The position numbers and the translations under genes were made by a program. From WJMB01 sp964581465 (lineage in GTDB: Bacteria > RBG-13-66-14), in NCBI GenBank assembly GCA_964581465.1, contig CAZOOP010000039.1, positions 1-38,859 on the forward strand: a stretch of 38,859 nucleotides of DNA, in the 5' to 3' direction. The stretch's first letter is position 1. Every line of letters starts with the position of its first letter. The notes under the pieces were generated by a model. That model saw only the letters and a program-made list of their open reading frames with translations, searched no databases and was not told where the DNA came from. Shown here piece by piece: positions 28,301 through 36,851 of the stretch.

Positions 28301-28335
28301 AACGGGGGGCGGTCCATGGACCGTCCCCCGTTTTC
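28301..28335 (+). terminator. terminator after the C25 gene
   Basis: A long stem of about 13 bp centred on GGTCCATGGACC (28311-28322), with outer arms ACGGGGGGC and GTCCCCCGT carrying one G-T pair, followed by TTTTCG. Confidence 0.82.
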
Positions 28336-28351
28336 GTTGCGGTCATCGTGC

Positions 28352-28357
28352 TATAAT
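28352..28357 (+). promoter_or_regulatory. TATAAT box five bases before the start codon
   Basis: TATAAT (28352-28357), then CGCCG, then ATG at 28363. Transcription would begin at or next to the start codon, giving a leaderless mRNA. No good -35 is seen at 17 nt. A parallel TATACT-CGCCGG-GTG arrangement precedes ruvX (2637-2623). Confidence 0.5.
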
Positions 28358-28362
28358 CGCCG

Positions 28363-29451
28363 ATGATGATGAACGGACAACGCGGCAGACGGGCGCTGGT
28401 GATCAACACGGCCTTCCTGGGCGACGTGGCCCTGACCACGCCGCTATACCGTTTGCTAGCCGAGGCCGGCTGGGTTGTCGACGCCCTGGTGGTTCCCCGG
28501 ACAGCCGGGCTGCTGGCCGACTCCCCGGACCTGGAACGGGTGATCATCTACGACAAGGCCCTCGATCGCGGCCTGGGCGCCCTGGTGCGTCTGGCCAAGT
28601 CGCTGCGCGGTCGCTACGAGGCCGTGCTGACCCCCCACCGTAGCGCCCGCAGCGCCATCCTGGCCCACCTGATCCGCGCCCCACTGCGGGTGGGCTACCG
28701 ACCTCCCCGCTCTCCCCGGCCTCCCGGTTTCAGCGATCCACGCCTGCGCCCACGCTTCACCCCGCTGGGTTCGCTCTGCTTCAACCGTCTCGTCGATTAC
28801 CGCCTGGGAATCTGGGAGGGCCGCCGCACCGCGGAGTTGGTGCGGGGAGTGGGTCTCGGGATACCCGCCGAGACACCGGGGCGGCTGGGCGTCGCTCCCG
28901 CCGACGCAGCCTGGGTCGCCGGTGAGCTCGAAGACCTGCCCCGACCCCGTGTGGCCCTCTTTCCGGGCAGCGTATGGGAATCCAAGCGCTATCCCGTCGA
29001 GTCCTGGACCGCGGCGGCCTGGCGGATCATCGAGGAGCGCCGCGCCGGGGTCGTCGTCAGCGGTTCCCCCGACGAAGCTCCCGCCGTCGCCGAAGTGGTT
29101 TCCGGTCTGCCCGGCGCGCGCTCGCTGTGGGGCCTGGACCTGGGCGGACTCAAAGCCCTGATCGCCGCCGTCGACCTGGTGCTCTGCAACGACTCCGCAC
29201 CCCTGCACCTGGCCGTCTGCTTGGGCACCCCCGTCGTCGCCGTCTACGGTCCGACGGACCCGCGCTTCGGCTTCCGCGCCCCGGCTTGGCACCCCCACCG
29301 TCACATCTTTCTAGACGATCTGAGCTGCCGTCCCTGCCGGTTGCGTCCGCCCCGGACCTGCCCCCTGGGACATCACGACTGCCTGAAGACGTTGCCCCCC
29401 CGCGTCATCTCCGATGCGGGCCTGCGACTCCTCGACGAGGTAGAACGATGA
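28363..29451 (+). CDS. glycosyltransferase family 9 (ADP-heptose:LPS heptosyltransferase-like)
   Basis: A 362-aa GT-B enzyme that adds heptose to the LPS inner core at the cytoplasmic face. The N-terminal ALVINTAFLGDVALTTPLYR and the C-terminal donor-site pattern (LFPGSVWESKRYPVESW, LIAAVDLVLCNDSAPLHLAV, GTPVVAVYGPTDPRFG) are typical of RfaF/WaaF relatives. The Cys-rich end (CRPCRLRPPRTCPLGHHDCL) also occurs in this family. The exact heptose position (I or II) cannot be assigned. Its stop overlaps the next gene's start (ATGA). Its presence argues for an LPS-bearing outer membrane. Confidence 0.93.
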   Translation: MMMNGQRGRRALVINTAFLGDVALTTPLYRLLAEAGWVVDALVVPRTAGLLADSPDLERVIIYDKALDRGLGALVRLAKSLRGRYEAVLTPHRSARSAILAHLIRAPLRVGYRPPRSPRPPGFSDPRLRPRFTPLGSLCFNRLVDYRLGIWEGRRTAELVRGVGLGIPAETPGRLGVAPADAAWVAGELEDLPRPRVALFPGSVWESKRYPVESWTAAAWRIIEERRAGVVVSGSPDEAPAVAEVVSGLPGARSLWGLDLGGLKALIAAVDLVLCNDSAPLHLAVCLGTPVVAVYGPTDPRFGFRAPAWHPHRHIFLDDLSCRPCRLRPPRTCPLGHHDCLKTLPPRVISDAGLRLLDEVER

Positions 29452-29822
29452 AACACCGCCTCTCCATCATCCTCGCTCCGCTGCTCCTGCTGCCGCTCCT
29501 CACCGGCTGCCTGCGCAATAATAACGGCGGGGGCGGTCAGGTCGGCCTGGCCTCCTGGTACGGCTCCGAGTTCCAGGGACGGCCCACCGCCTCGGGCGAG
29601 CCCTTCGACATGCACGCCAAGACTGCCGCCCACCGCAGCCTGCCCTTCGGCACCCGCGTCCGGGTAACCAACCTCGCCAACGGCCGCAGCGTCGTGGTGC
29701 GCATCAACGATCGCGGTCCATGGATCGAGGAACGGATCATCGACCTCTCCTACGCCGCCGCCCGGGCCATCGGGATGATCGACGCCGGCGTGGTGCGCGT
29801 CGAGGTGACCGTCCTCGACTGA
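29448..29822 (+). CDS. rlpA: RlpA-like lipoprotein
   Basis: A 124-aa lipoprotein with a signal ending LLTGC (Cys 21) and a double-psi beta-barrel domain. GLASWYGSEFQGRPTASGE, AAHRSLPFGTRVRVTNLAN and VVRINDRGPW carry the conserved His and Asp of the RlpA fold, which acts on glycan strands lacking stem peptides at the septum or binds peptidoglycan. It has no SPOR domain, so it is the short form. ATG 29448 overlaps the GT9 stop (ATGA), so the two are co-translated. A nested inverted-repeat element begins six nt after its stop. Confidence 0.93.
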   Translation: MKHRLSIILAPLLLLPLLTGCLRNNNGGGGQVGLASWYGSEFQGRPTASGEPFDMHAKTAAHRSLPFGTRVRVTNLANGRSVVVRINDRGPWIEERIIDLSYAAARAIGMIDAGVVRVEVTVLD

Positions 29823-29828
29823 ACGCCC

Positions 29829-30006
29829 GCGGACCGCGCCGAAGCCTTCTCCGCACCGAACCCCTCCCGCCGCCGGCGGGGAGGCTGTGGCACGTTTCTT
29901 GCGCAAGGAAGGGTTCTTTGTGCGAACCAGCGTCCGACTCCGCAAGAAACGTGCCACAGCCGGTCCACGCGGGGCGCCGTCGATGGAACGATCCGGCGTG
30001 GTCCGC
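29829..30006. repeat. nested inverted-repeat element, copy 3
   Basis: Inner 21-bp perfect arms (29883-29903 and 29941-29961) contain TGGCACGTTTCTTGCG, with a 37-nt loop (29904-29940). Outer arms GCGGACCGCGCCG (29829-29841) and CGGCGTGGTCCGC (29994-30006) pair with one mismatch. The loop itself holds a GGTTC/GAACC mini-stem. It begins 6 nt after the rlpA stop. Confidence 0.88.
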
Positions 30007-30749
30007 CCGGGTATCGTCAGCGGCTCACGGATTGCTGATTCGCACCGTTTGGTGATCAGTCTGCGTTATCGAGCTCAGGGGATACGGGTCTGTCTGCTGA
30101 ACTGGTTGCAGATGCGGTTCAGCTATAATGTGATGGATAGGCTTATTGAAGCCCTGGAGCGAAAGCGATAGGCAAACGGATACCACTTGCGACCTTGGCT
30201 ATTCAAAGAGTTGCGGGCCATAGCCGCATGTCAATTGCATGTTTCACGGAGGTTGTCAGGACTGTATAGTTTCGAGAGGATCAGCACTTGTTATTAGATC
30301 GGTGCATATCTCAAATAGAAAGGCAATGAATGCTTGATGGCTATTAAAGCCACCATGGTGATGACGGAGGATGAGGAATGATGATTCCGCCCAAGGCTCG
30401 CGCGAGCTGTCAGTGAGTGATGTACGTACGGCGGGCTGATGCTTGCTCTTGGTGATTGTGACAGCTTGATGTCTTCCCGAGTTGACGCCCTGCTTTAAGC
30501 GCTTGTCAAGGCCCCGTCTTCGATGCGACTCCCCGGAGTTGCAACTGATGCTCCGGTTTCCGCTGATAATCATCGCCCGATGAAAGCCTGTTCTTCAATG
30601 CCCACCGCGACGCCAATCGCATTTGACGCGGATTGTAATGGGTGAGCCTTCGTTACCGTCCAGGTTTACCACTATTCGCGCCGAGCCGTATTGATGCTGA
30701 AAACTGCCGCCGGTAGTCGATCAATCCCGGCGCAAAGACCATCGAGACC
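30007..30749. other. gene-free spacer
   Basis: Mixed-GC sequence without a convincing coding frame, RNA gene or promoter. The minus-strand frame at 30256-30573 looks like translated spacer. I found no recognisable metal-responsive riboswitch ahead of the exporter gene. Confidence 0.45.
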
Positions 30750-31979
30750 ATGGAAGGTTTCTTCGCCGAGTTCGTCGAGATACTAAAAACCTCGGCCGTG
30801 GACAGCTTCATGAGCGTGGGCACCTGGGTGGCCTTCATGCTGTTGGTCTTCGGCTGGCTCGAGGTGCGCACCTCGGGGGGCGTGGCGCGGTTGATGCGTC
30901 GCAAGAAGGGTTGGCAGCCGGTCTTCGGCGCCGTTCTCGGGGTGATCCCGGGTTGCGGCGGGGCGATCTTCATCATGCCGCTCTACATCAACGGCACGGT
31001 CACCTTCGGCACGGTGGTGGCGACCCTGCTGGCCACGATGGGCGACAGCTCCTGGGTGATCTTCAGCCGCCTGCCCGGCCACGCCCTGGTCATCCACGGA
31101 ATCAGTTTCGCGGTGGGTCTGGGAGTGGGTTATCTGGTCGACGCCCTGGGGGTCGGCCGCAACCTGCTGGCCGGGCGTCAACGCGAGGCCCTCGAGGCTG
31201 TCGCCGAGCACAGCGCCAAGGTCCAGCAAGCCGGGTTGTGTATGGTTTCCGGCGTCGAGCACACCGAGCCGCCGGAGATGGTTGCCGCCCTGCACAGACA
31301 CAGCCACGTCAAGCCCAAGAGCCTCTTCTACCGTATCACCCACAATTTGCACTGGATCATGTGGGTCCTCTTCCTGGTCGGTTTTGTGTTCACCGTGGCC
31401 GGCCAGATGTTCCGCGTCGAGACCGAGACGATCAACGGCTGGTTCGGCAACTTTCCCCTCTTCGAGACCCTGGGCGTGGTCGGTGCAGTGGCCAGCCTGG
31501 CCTGGATGATCTTCTCGAAGAAGTTCATCCGCGACGACACCCACGAGGAGGATGAGGAGAAGGCCCAGAGCGGCCGGGAGATGCTGATCCACAACGCCGA
31601 GGACACGGCCTTCGTCGTGGTTTGGGTCACGGTGGCCTACTTCGTCTTCTACGCCTTCGAGACCTGGAGCGGTGTGGACGTCATGGAGCTGGTGAACGCC
31701 GTGGGACCGTGGTCGGTGGTCGGCGCGGCGTTGATTGGCCTGATACCGGGCTGCGGCCCCCAGATCGTGCTGACGACGCTGTTCATCAACGGCATGCTGC
31801 CCTTCGCGGCCCTGGTGGCCAACGTGCTCTCCCAGGACGGCGACGCCCTGTTCCCGCTGATCAGCCTGCACAAGAAGAGCGCCTTGGCGGCGACGCTGGT
31901 GACCACGCTGCCGGCGCTGCTGGTCGGCCTGGGCATCTACTACCTCTTTCCGGATTACATGGCCGCGCCGCTATTGTAG
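30750..31979 (+). CDS. putative 10-TM heavy-metal exporter (ArsP_2 type)
   Basis: A 409-aa polytopic inner-membrane protein built as two homologous halves. Each half contains a loop with an I-P-G-C-G signature: GVIPGCGGAIFIMPLYINGT early and GLIPGCGPQIVLTTLFINGM late. Both are followed by a helix with A-T-M-G-D / SQDGDALFPLI. This is the hallmark of the putative metal/manganese-type exporter family (Pfam ArsP_2). A charged, His-containing cytoplasmic loop lies between the halves (HSHVKPKS). The ion is unknown. The ATG at 30750 lacks a clear ribosome-binding site. It is a single-gene unit ending at a strong terminator. Confidence 0.85.
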   Translation: MEGFFAEFVEILKTSAVDSFMSVGTWVAFMLLVFGWLEVRTSGGVARLMRRKKGWQPVFGAVLGVIPGCGGAIFIMPLYINGTVTFGTVVATLLATMGDSSWVIFSRLPGHALVIHGISFAVGLGVGYLVDALGVGRNLLAGRQREALEAVAEHSAKVQQAGLCMVSGVEHTEPPEMVAALHRHSHVKPKSLFYRITHNLHWIMWVLFLVGFVFTVAGQMFRVETETINGWFGNFPLFETLGVVGAVASLAWMIFSKKFIRDDTHEEDEEKAQSGREMLIHNAEDTAFVVVWVTVAYFVFYAFETWSGVDVMELVNAVGPWSVVGAALIGLIPGCGPQIVLTTLFINGMLPFAALVANVLSQDGDALFPLISLHKKSALAATLVTTLPALLVGLGIYYLFPDYMAAPLL

Positions 31980-32012
31980 CGCCTCTCCAGTGCTCAACCA
32001 TAAGCTCTCTAC

Positions 32013-32036
32013 GCCCCGTTTTTCGGGGCATTTTTT
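32013..32036 (+). terminator. intrinsic terminator of the exporter gene
   Basis: GCCCCG (32013-32018), loop TTTTT, CGGGGC (32024-32029), then ATTTTTT. It lies 34 nt after the stop. Confidence 0.92.
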
Positions 32037-32047
32037 ATATAACGGTT

Positions 32048-32392
32048 GGGATCATCACAGAAGTTGAACAACACATTCGCGACTCGGAAAAGCCACAGCG
32101 AGAATGGTGCTTGGAGATTAGCCTCAGCGGGGCGTCAACCAGTGAAGGCGGATAACGTTCGAAGCTGCTAAAGCAGGCAATAGAGCGCCGTCAACAGATC
32201 CTTCACCCACAGCCTGGACGTAAGCTGAGCGGAACCAACAGCCTCCGGCTTCCAGCGGAACTAAATGCAAGACCGGGTTGAATACCGCCAAGCAACGGCA
32301 TTTCAATGGCGGCTACTATGAGCTATAAAGCATTGAATGACAGTCTATTAGCTGGATGAGTCGGTTCCGGTGCGAGTGATAATCCCTAACGG
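32048..32392 (+). repeat. family-2 intergenic repeat, fullest copy
   Basis: Begins GGGATCATCACAGAAG, a string repeated at the right window edge (38790). It continues with GGCAATAGAGCGCCGTCAACA, CGGAACCAACAGCCTCCGGC, ACTAAATGCAAG, TATAAAGCATTGAATGA, CTATTAGC and GAGTGATAATCCC. It is matched by 16561-16830 and by the left window edge. No coding frame. Confidence 0.65.
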
Positions 32393-32459
32393 TTTCTCAA
32401 GGCGAGTGGGCCAAACGAGTAATTGGCTCAATCATTGGGTTTGGGATTGGAAAGTAGAT

Positions 32460-32780
32460 GGGATCGTATACCCTGTCCGGACCTGATTATGATTGTATCC
32501 TGCTGATAATAGATGTAATAAACATCAGGTGCTTATCACAAACGGGTAGTCAAATAAAGTTGCGGCTAAGCAGAGCGTCATCTTTGGCAAGCCTGGATAT
32601 CTGCACACTTATCCATGCTCTGACTCGGGTTGCAATTGAACAATATGTATTGTAGTGACAAGCAATAAAGGTTTGCTAAATGTATGATTGGCAGAAAATG
32701 TGCAATTCAGGGAAGTGAATAACGGCCCAGCAAGCCGCTCCCAATCAGCCTGATTTGGTCCGAACACGTTCCATGATGCC
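32460..32780 (+). repeat. family-1 intergenic repeat, copy C
   Basis: A ~321-nt homologue of 9975-10297 and 25810-26141. It starts GGGATCGTATACCC and TCCGGACC, then ATGATTGTATCCTGCTGATA and TTATCACAAACGGGTAGT. It ends AACGGCCCAGCAAGCCGCTC, CCAATCAGCCTGATTTGG and ACACGTTCCATGATGCC. It follows a family-2 copy after about 67 nt. Between 32781 and the gene at 33360 I see nothing recognisable. Confidence 0.82.
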
Positions 32781-33359
32781 AATAGCTAGTAGACTGTCAA
32801 ATAGAGCTTTATTGCTCAAGAAGCCGTCTTCATCGTCTACTCTTCTGGCGGCAAGGCGCCTATGCCGTCGGTATTCTGGAAAGCTGGACAGCCGTTGGTC
32901 CCGCCAGGAGGTCGAGAGCTTCAACCGATATGGGACAAGCTTTAAGCATGCTGTCGTTTGATTAAGCCCTTGTCTCAGCCGGGCGTTTGTTTGAGTTGAC
33001 GGCATTAGACAAGTGGAAATCATACACGACTCCTGTGCAGCGGCCCTCAGTCGTGACAGATGCTGGTCCAGTTTGTTGTGAGAATCCCGAACTTTTTTCA
33101 CGCATGATTCGTCGAGTTCTTTTAGAAGAAAGCGAAGTAGCTCCATCGTTGATAGTAAGAGCCTATACAGATAGCTGCTCTACTTTACCAAATCACTATT
33201 CGCCCCGGTTTACCTATGACCTCAACTGACATAGGGCTGGATTATTCTAAATGCTGTTACTTTTCCTTCCGGCTCGATCGCTATTGAATCACTATTCTAT
33301 AAGGATGTTGCGGTCAACGCCGGGCTAAATCAGTCAAACAATAAACCCTTCGACTACGA

Positions 33360-34360
33360 ATGCCTCTGAATCGCAACAGCCAACTCATTCGTCAATGGCG
33401 CATCCTCCGCAACCTGATGGGTCCCCCGGGATGGACGATCAATGCGCTGGCCGAGGATCTCGGTGTCTCCAATCGGACCATTCGTCGCGATCTCGAAGCG
33501 CTGCAGTTCGCGGGGTTTCCCCTTATTGAGGAAGTAGATCGGCCTCGTCCCATGGCGAGAAACGCTGGCGCTTGATCCCTGGTTTTCGTGACCTGCCTCC
33601 GATCCCGTTATCAATCGAAGAAACCTTCGCCATTTATATTGCCAAACAGGTAGTCAGTGGTTTCTGCGCATCAATAATCGTTCAAGCCTTCGATTCAGCA
33701 CTCTCCAAGCTTAGATGGGCGATAACAGCATTGAATGCGGATCTTGACCGTCTCTCCGGTACTTACGTCGCCACCTCGGCTTTCGAGCGGCGCTACTCGG
33801 CCCACACCTCGACCATCCTGCGGTTGATGCGCGCCGTGCACAACCGCGAGCTGCTGGACATCAGCTACCACGCCGCCCACAACGACCAGGTGACCCGGCG
33901 CACGGTGGCGCCGATCGCCTTCTGGCGCTCCGGCGGCGAGCTGTACCTGATCGCCCACTGCTATCTGCGTGACGCCCCGCGCAGCTTCCGCGTCGACCGT
34001 TTCCGTTCCATCGAACCCGCCGCCGAGGTGCGGCCCTGGCCCGACGGCTTCGACCCCGCCGACTTCCTGCGCCACAGCTTCGGACCCTGGGTCGGCGAGC
34101 CGAAACGGATCGTCCTCGACTTCCCGGACTACGCCGCCGCCTACTTCGACGACCTGCACGTGCATCCAACCCAACGGCTCAGCGATTTGAGCTGTGGCGG
34201 GGTGCGGTTGAGCCTCGAGGTGGCGCCCTCGGAGCACCTGGCGCGCTGGCTGGCCGGCTTCGGCGCCGAGGTGCGCATCGTTGAGCCCCCGGAGCTGCGC
34301 GATTGGGTGCGGGAGATACACGTGGGGACATCTAAGGTTTCAATCGCTGACGCTGGATGA
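33360..34360 (+). pseudogene. HTH-WYL transcriptional regulator, frameshifted
   Basis: ATG 33360 opens an N-terminal winged helix-turn-helix (INALAEDLGVSNRTIRRDLEALQFAGFPL). Around 33537-33560 the frame is lost (stop at 33573-33575). The adjacent frame resumes as HGEKRWRLIPGFRDLPPIPL, the usual linker. It continues into a full WYL domain (LLDISYHAAHNDQVTRRTVA, YLIAHCYLRDAPRSFRVDRF, SIEPA) and a C-terminal extension. One missing base restores a ~333-aa regulator of normal length. WYL proteins sense ligands and often govern defence loci; it precedes the DUF262-AlbA gene. The lesion may be real or an assembly indel. Confidence 0.85.
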
Positions 34361-34389
34361 CTCCCAGCTTGCAGTGTGTTCTCATAATA

Positions 34390-34417
34390 GAGGCGGGATC
34401 GAGTGATCCCGCCTCTT
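34390..34417 (+). terminator. terminator after the WYL gene
   Basis: A perfect 11-bp stem, GAGGCGGGATC (34390-34400) and GATCCCGCCTC (34405-34415), with loop GAGT, followed by TTGTG. The T-run is poor. Confidence 0.65.
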
Positions 34418-34550
34418 GTGTAGCTCTTTCGGATTTGATACTTTTATTCAACTAGGCATAGGTGCCAAGCTGCTAATCGGCTGGTCAGCACGCAGGATAT
34501 CAACTAGTTGTACCCGGTGACGACTGAAAACACCATTCACGAGGATGACA

Positions 34551-36803
34551 ATGGCGCAGACGGTCTTCAAAAAAGTCGACTACGACCTGGACACCCTGAT
34601 GAAGTTCATCGAGCTGGGGGAGATCGGCCTGCCCGATATCCAGCGGCCCTTCGTCTGGAAGAACAACAAGGTCCGCGACCTCTTCGACTCGATGTACCGC
34701 GGGTACCCCGTGGGCTATCTGCTGTTGTGGCAGAACGGTCTGGCCGACGACCGCACCATCGGCACCGACGCCAAGCAGAAGCCGCCCAAGCTGGTCATCG
34801 TCGACGGCCAGCAGCGCCTGACCTCGCTCTACGCGGTTATCAAGGGCCATCCCGTCGTGCGAGGCAACTACACCACCGAGAGCATCCACATCGCCTTCAA
34901 CCCCCTCGAGGAGACCTTCGAGGTCACCGACGCGGCCATTCGGCGTGACCGTTCCTACATCCCCGACATCTCGGTTCTCTGGAGCAGCGAAACCGATGTC
35001 TTCGAGGTCGTCGATGGCTACCTGGCCAACCTAGCCGAGACCCGGGAGGTCGGTGAAGAGGAAACCAGAAAGGTTCGCAAGTCCGTTCAGAAGCTCCAGT
35101 CGCTGCTGAGTTTTCCCTTCACCGCCCTCGAGCTGGTTTCTGATATCGACGAAGAGGATGTCTCCGAGGTCTTCGTGCGTATCAACAGCAAGGGTACCGA
35201 GCTCAAACAGTCCGACTTCATCCTGACGCTGATGTCGGTTTTCTGGGACGAGGGCCGGGCCGAGTTGGAGCGGTTCTGCCGGGATTCCCGGGAACCCTCC
35301 AAGGGCCAAACCTCGCCCTTCAACTACTACCTCGAGCCCTATCCTGACCAACTGCTGCGTGTGGATGTCGGCCTGGGCTTCAAGCGGGCGCGCTTGAAAT
35401 ACGTCTACTCCATCCTGCGGGGCAAGAACCTGGAGACCGGCGAGTTCAGCGACGAGCGCCGCATCTCCCAGTTCGAGACCCTTAAGAAAGCTCAAGACCA
35501 GGTTCTCAATCTTCAGCACTGGCACGACTTCCTCGCTTGCATCCGCCAAGCCGGGTTCCGCAGCAACAAGATGATCAGCTCGAACAACAACCTGATCTTC
35601 TCCTACATCCTCTATCTGATCGGCCGCACTGAGTACGGCGTCGACGAGTTCACCCTGCGCCGCATCATCGCCCAGTGGTTCTACATGTCGGCGGTGACGG
35701 GACGCTTCACCGGCTCACCGGAATCGGCGATGGAATACGATCTGGCCCAGTTGCGTGAAATCAAGTCTCCGGAGCAGTTCATCGGGCAACTCGAGCATAT
35801 CTGCGACATCACCCTGACCAACGATTACTGGGCCGTCACCCTGCCCAATGATTTGGCGACCTCCTCCTCGCGCAGCCCCTCGCTGTTCGCCTATAACGCC
35901 GCCCTGGTCCTGCTGGGAGCCCGAGCGCTGTTCTCCAGCGCCAAGATCGCCGATTTGCTCGATCCCTCGTTAAACGCCAAGCGCCAATCCGTCGAGCGGC
36001 ACCATCTGTTCCCCAAGGCCCATCTGCGCAACATCGGCATCAGCGGACGGCGTCAAACCAACCAGATCGCCAACTATGCTTATATGGAGTGGCACGACAA
36101 CACCAAGGTCGGCGACACCCCGCCCGAAGAGTACGTCCCTCGGCTCAAGGAACGCTTCTCCGAGACCGAGACGGCCCGGATGTACCACCACCACGCCCTG
36201 CCGGAATACTGGGAGCGGATGGAGTACTACGACTTCCTGGAGATGCGCCGTGAGTTGATGGCCCGCGTCATCCAGGAGGGTTACCTGACCCTGCGCGACG
36301 GCACCCGGGAGCCCGATGGGGAAACCGAGCTGGATTTGCCCGTGATTATCGACAGCGGCGAGAGCGCCGTGGTCGAGCTCAAGTCCACCCTGCGAGTCAA
36401 CCTCCACACCGGTAAGCCGGACAAGCGGATGGAGCTGGCCGTGCTGAAGACCATCGCCGGCTTCCTCAACACCAACGGCGGCACCCTGATTATCGGCGTC
36501 GCCGACGACGGCACGCCGGTAGGTATCGAGGTCGACCAGTTCCCCAACGATGACAAGATGAGCCTGCACCTGATCAACATCATCAAGGCCAGGATCGGTG
36601 TCAGCGCACTCTCCGAGGTTCATCTGCACTTCGAGGATTACCGGGGCAGCCGAGTGCTGGTCGTACGCTGCAAACGCTCGGCCTCGCCGGTTTTCGTCGT
36701 CGACGACAACCAGGACCGGTTCTACGTCCGCACCGGCCCCTCGACCTCGGAGCTGCGCGCCAGCCAGCACCGCGAGTATATCCAGCGGCGCTTCGGACGG
36801 TGA
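34551..36803 (+). CDS. DUF262 (GmrSD-like) - HNH - AlbA_2 fusion protein
   Basis: A 750-aa cytoplasmic protein. The N-terminal DUF262 domain has LPDIQRPFVWKNNKVRDLFD, YPVGYLLLW and VIVDGQQRLTSLYAVI (VDGQQR at 84-89, the ParB/Srx-like nucleotide site). A middle helical region follows, then ERHHLFPKAHLRNIGI (~482-497), the HNH nuclease motif of GmrD/DUF1524-like enzymes. The C-terminal ~150 residues are an AlbA_2/Schlafen-like domain (VVELKSTLRVN, LAVLKTIAGFLNTNGGTLII, GVADDGTPVGIEVD). GmrSD proteins cut modified DNA, so a type IV restriction role is likely. I start at ATG 34551, six nt after GAGGA, rather than 34545. The AlbA_2 tail is unusual for GmrSD. Confidence 0.88.
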   Translation: MAQTVFKKVDYDLDTLMKFIELGEIGLPDIQRPFVWKNNKVRDLFDSMYRGYPVGYLLLWQNGLADDRTIGTDAKQKPPKLVIVDGQQRLTSLYAVIKGHPVVRGNYTTESIHIAFNPLEETFEVTDAAIRRDRSYIPDISVLWSSETDVFEVVDGYLANLAETREVGEEETRKVRKSVQKLQSLLSFPFTALELVSDIDEEDVSEVFVRINSKGTELKQSDFILTLMSVFWDEGRAELERFCRDSREPSKGQTSPFNYYLEPYPDQLLRVDVGLGFKRARLKYVYSILRGKNLETGEFSDERRISQFETLKKAQDQVLNLQHWHDFLACIRQAGFRSNKMISSNNNLIFSYILYLIGRTEYGVDEFTLRRIIAQWFYMSAVTGRFTGSPESAMEYDLAQLREIKSPEQFIGQLEHICDITLTNDYWAVTLPNDLATSSSRSPSLFAYNAALVLLGARALFSSAKIADLLDPSLNAKRQSVERHHLFPKAHLRNIGISGRRQTNQIANYAYMEWHDNTKVGDTPPEEYVPRLKERFSETETARMYHHHALPEYWERMEYYDFLEMRRELMARVIQEGYLTLRDGTREPDGETELDLPVIIDSGESAVVELKSTLRVNLHTGKPDKRMELAVLKTIAGFLNTNGGTLIIGVADDGTPVGIEVDQFPNDDKMSLHLINIIKARIGVSALSEVHLHFEDYRGSRVLVVRCKRSASPVFVVDDNQDRFYVRTGPSTSELRASQHREYIQRRFGR

Positions 36804-36829
36804 GTCGCGAAGCGCCGTGTTGCACCTGC

Positions 36830-36851
36830 AGCCGCCCGATCCCGGGCGGCT
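36830..36851. terminator. bidirectional terminator between convergent genes
   Basis: A perfect 9-bp stem AGCCGCCCG (36830-36838) / CGGGCGGCT (36843-36851) with loop ATCC. It overlaps the stop codon of the minus-strand gene and lies 27 nt after the plus-strand stop. Confidence 0.65.

Noticed and set aside
19430..29961. Integron attC sites as an explanation of the hairpin elements
   Set aside because: The stems are perfect and lack the R''/R' core (GTTRRRY) and extrahelical bases of attC; no integrase is in the window. Only the general idea of a folded site is kept.
30256..33146. A third repeat family linking 30300-30600 with 32785-33100
   Set aside because: Only scattered similarity (for example GCTTTAAGC) could be found by eye; not convincing without an alignment tool.
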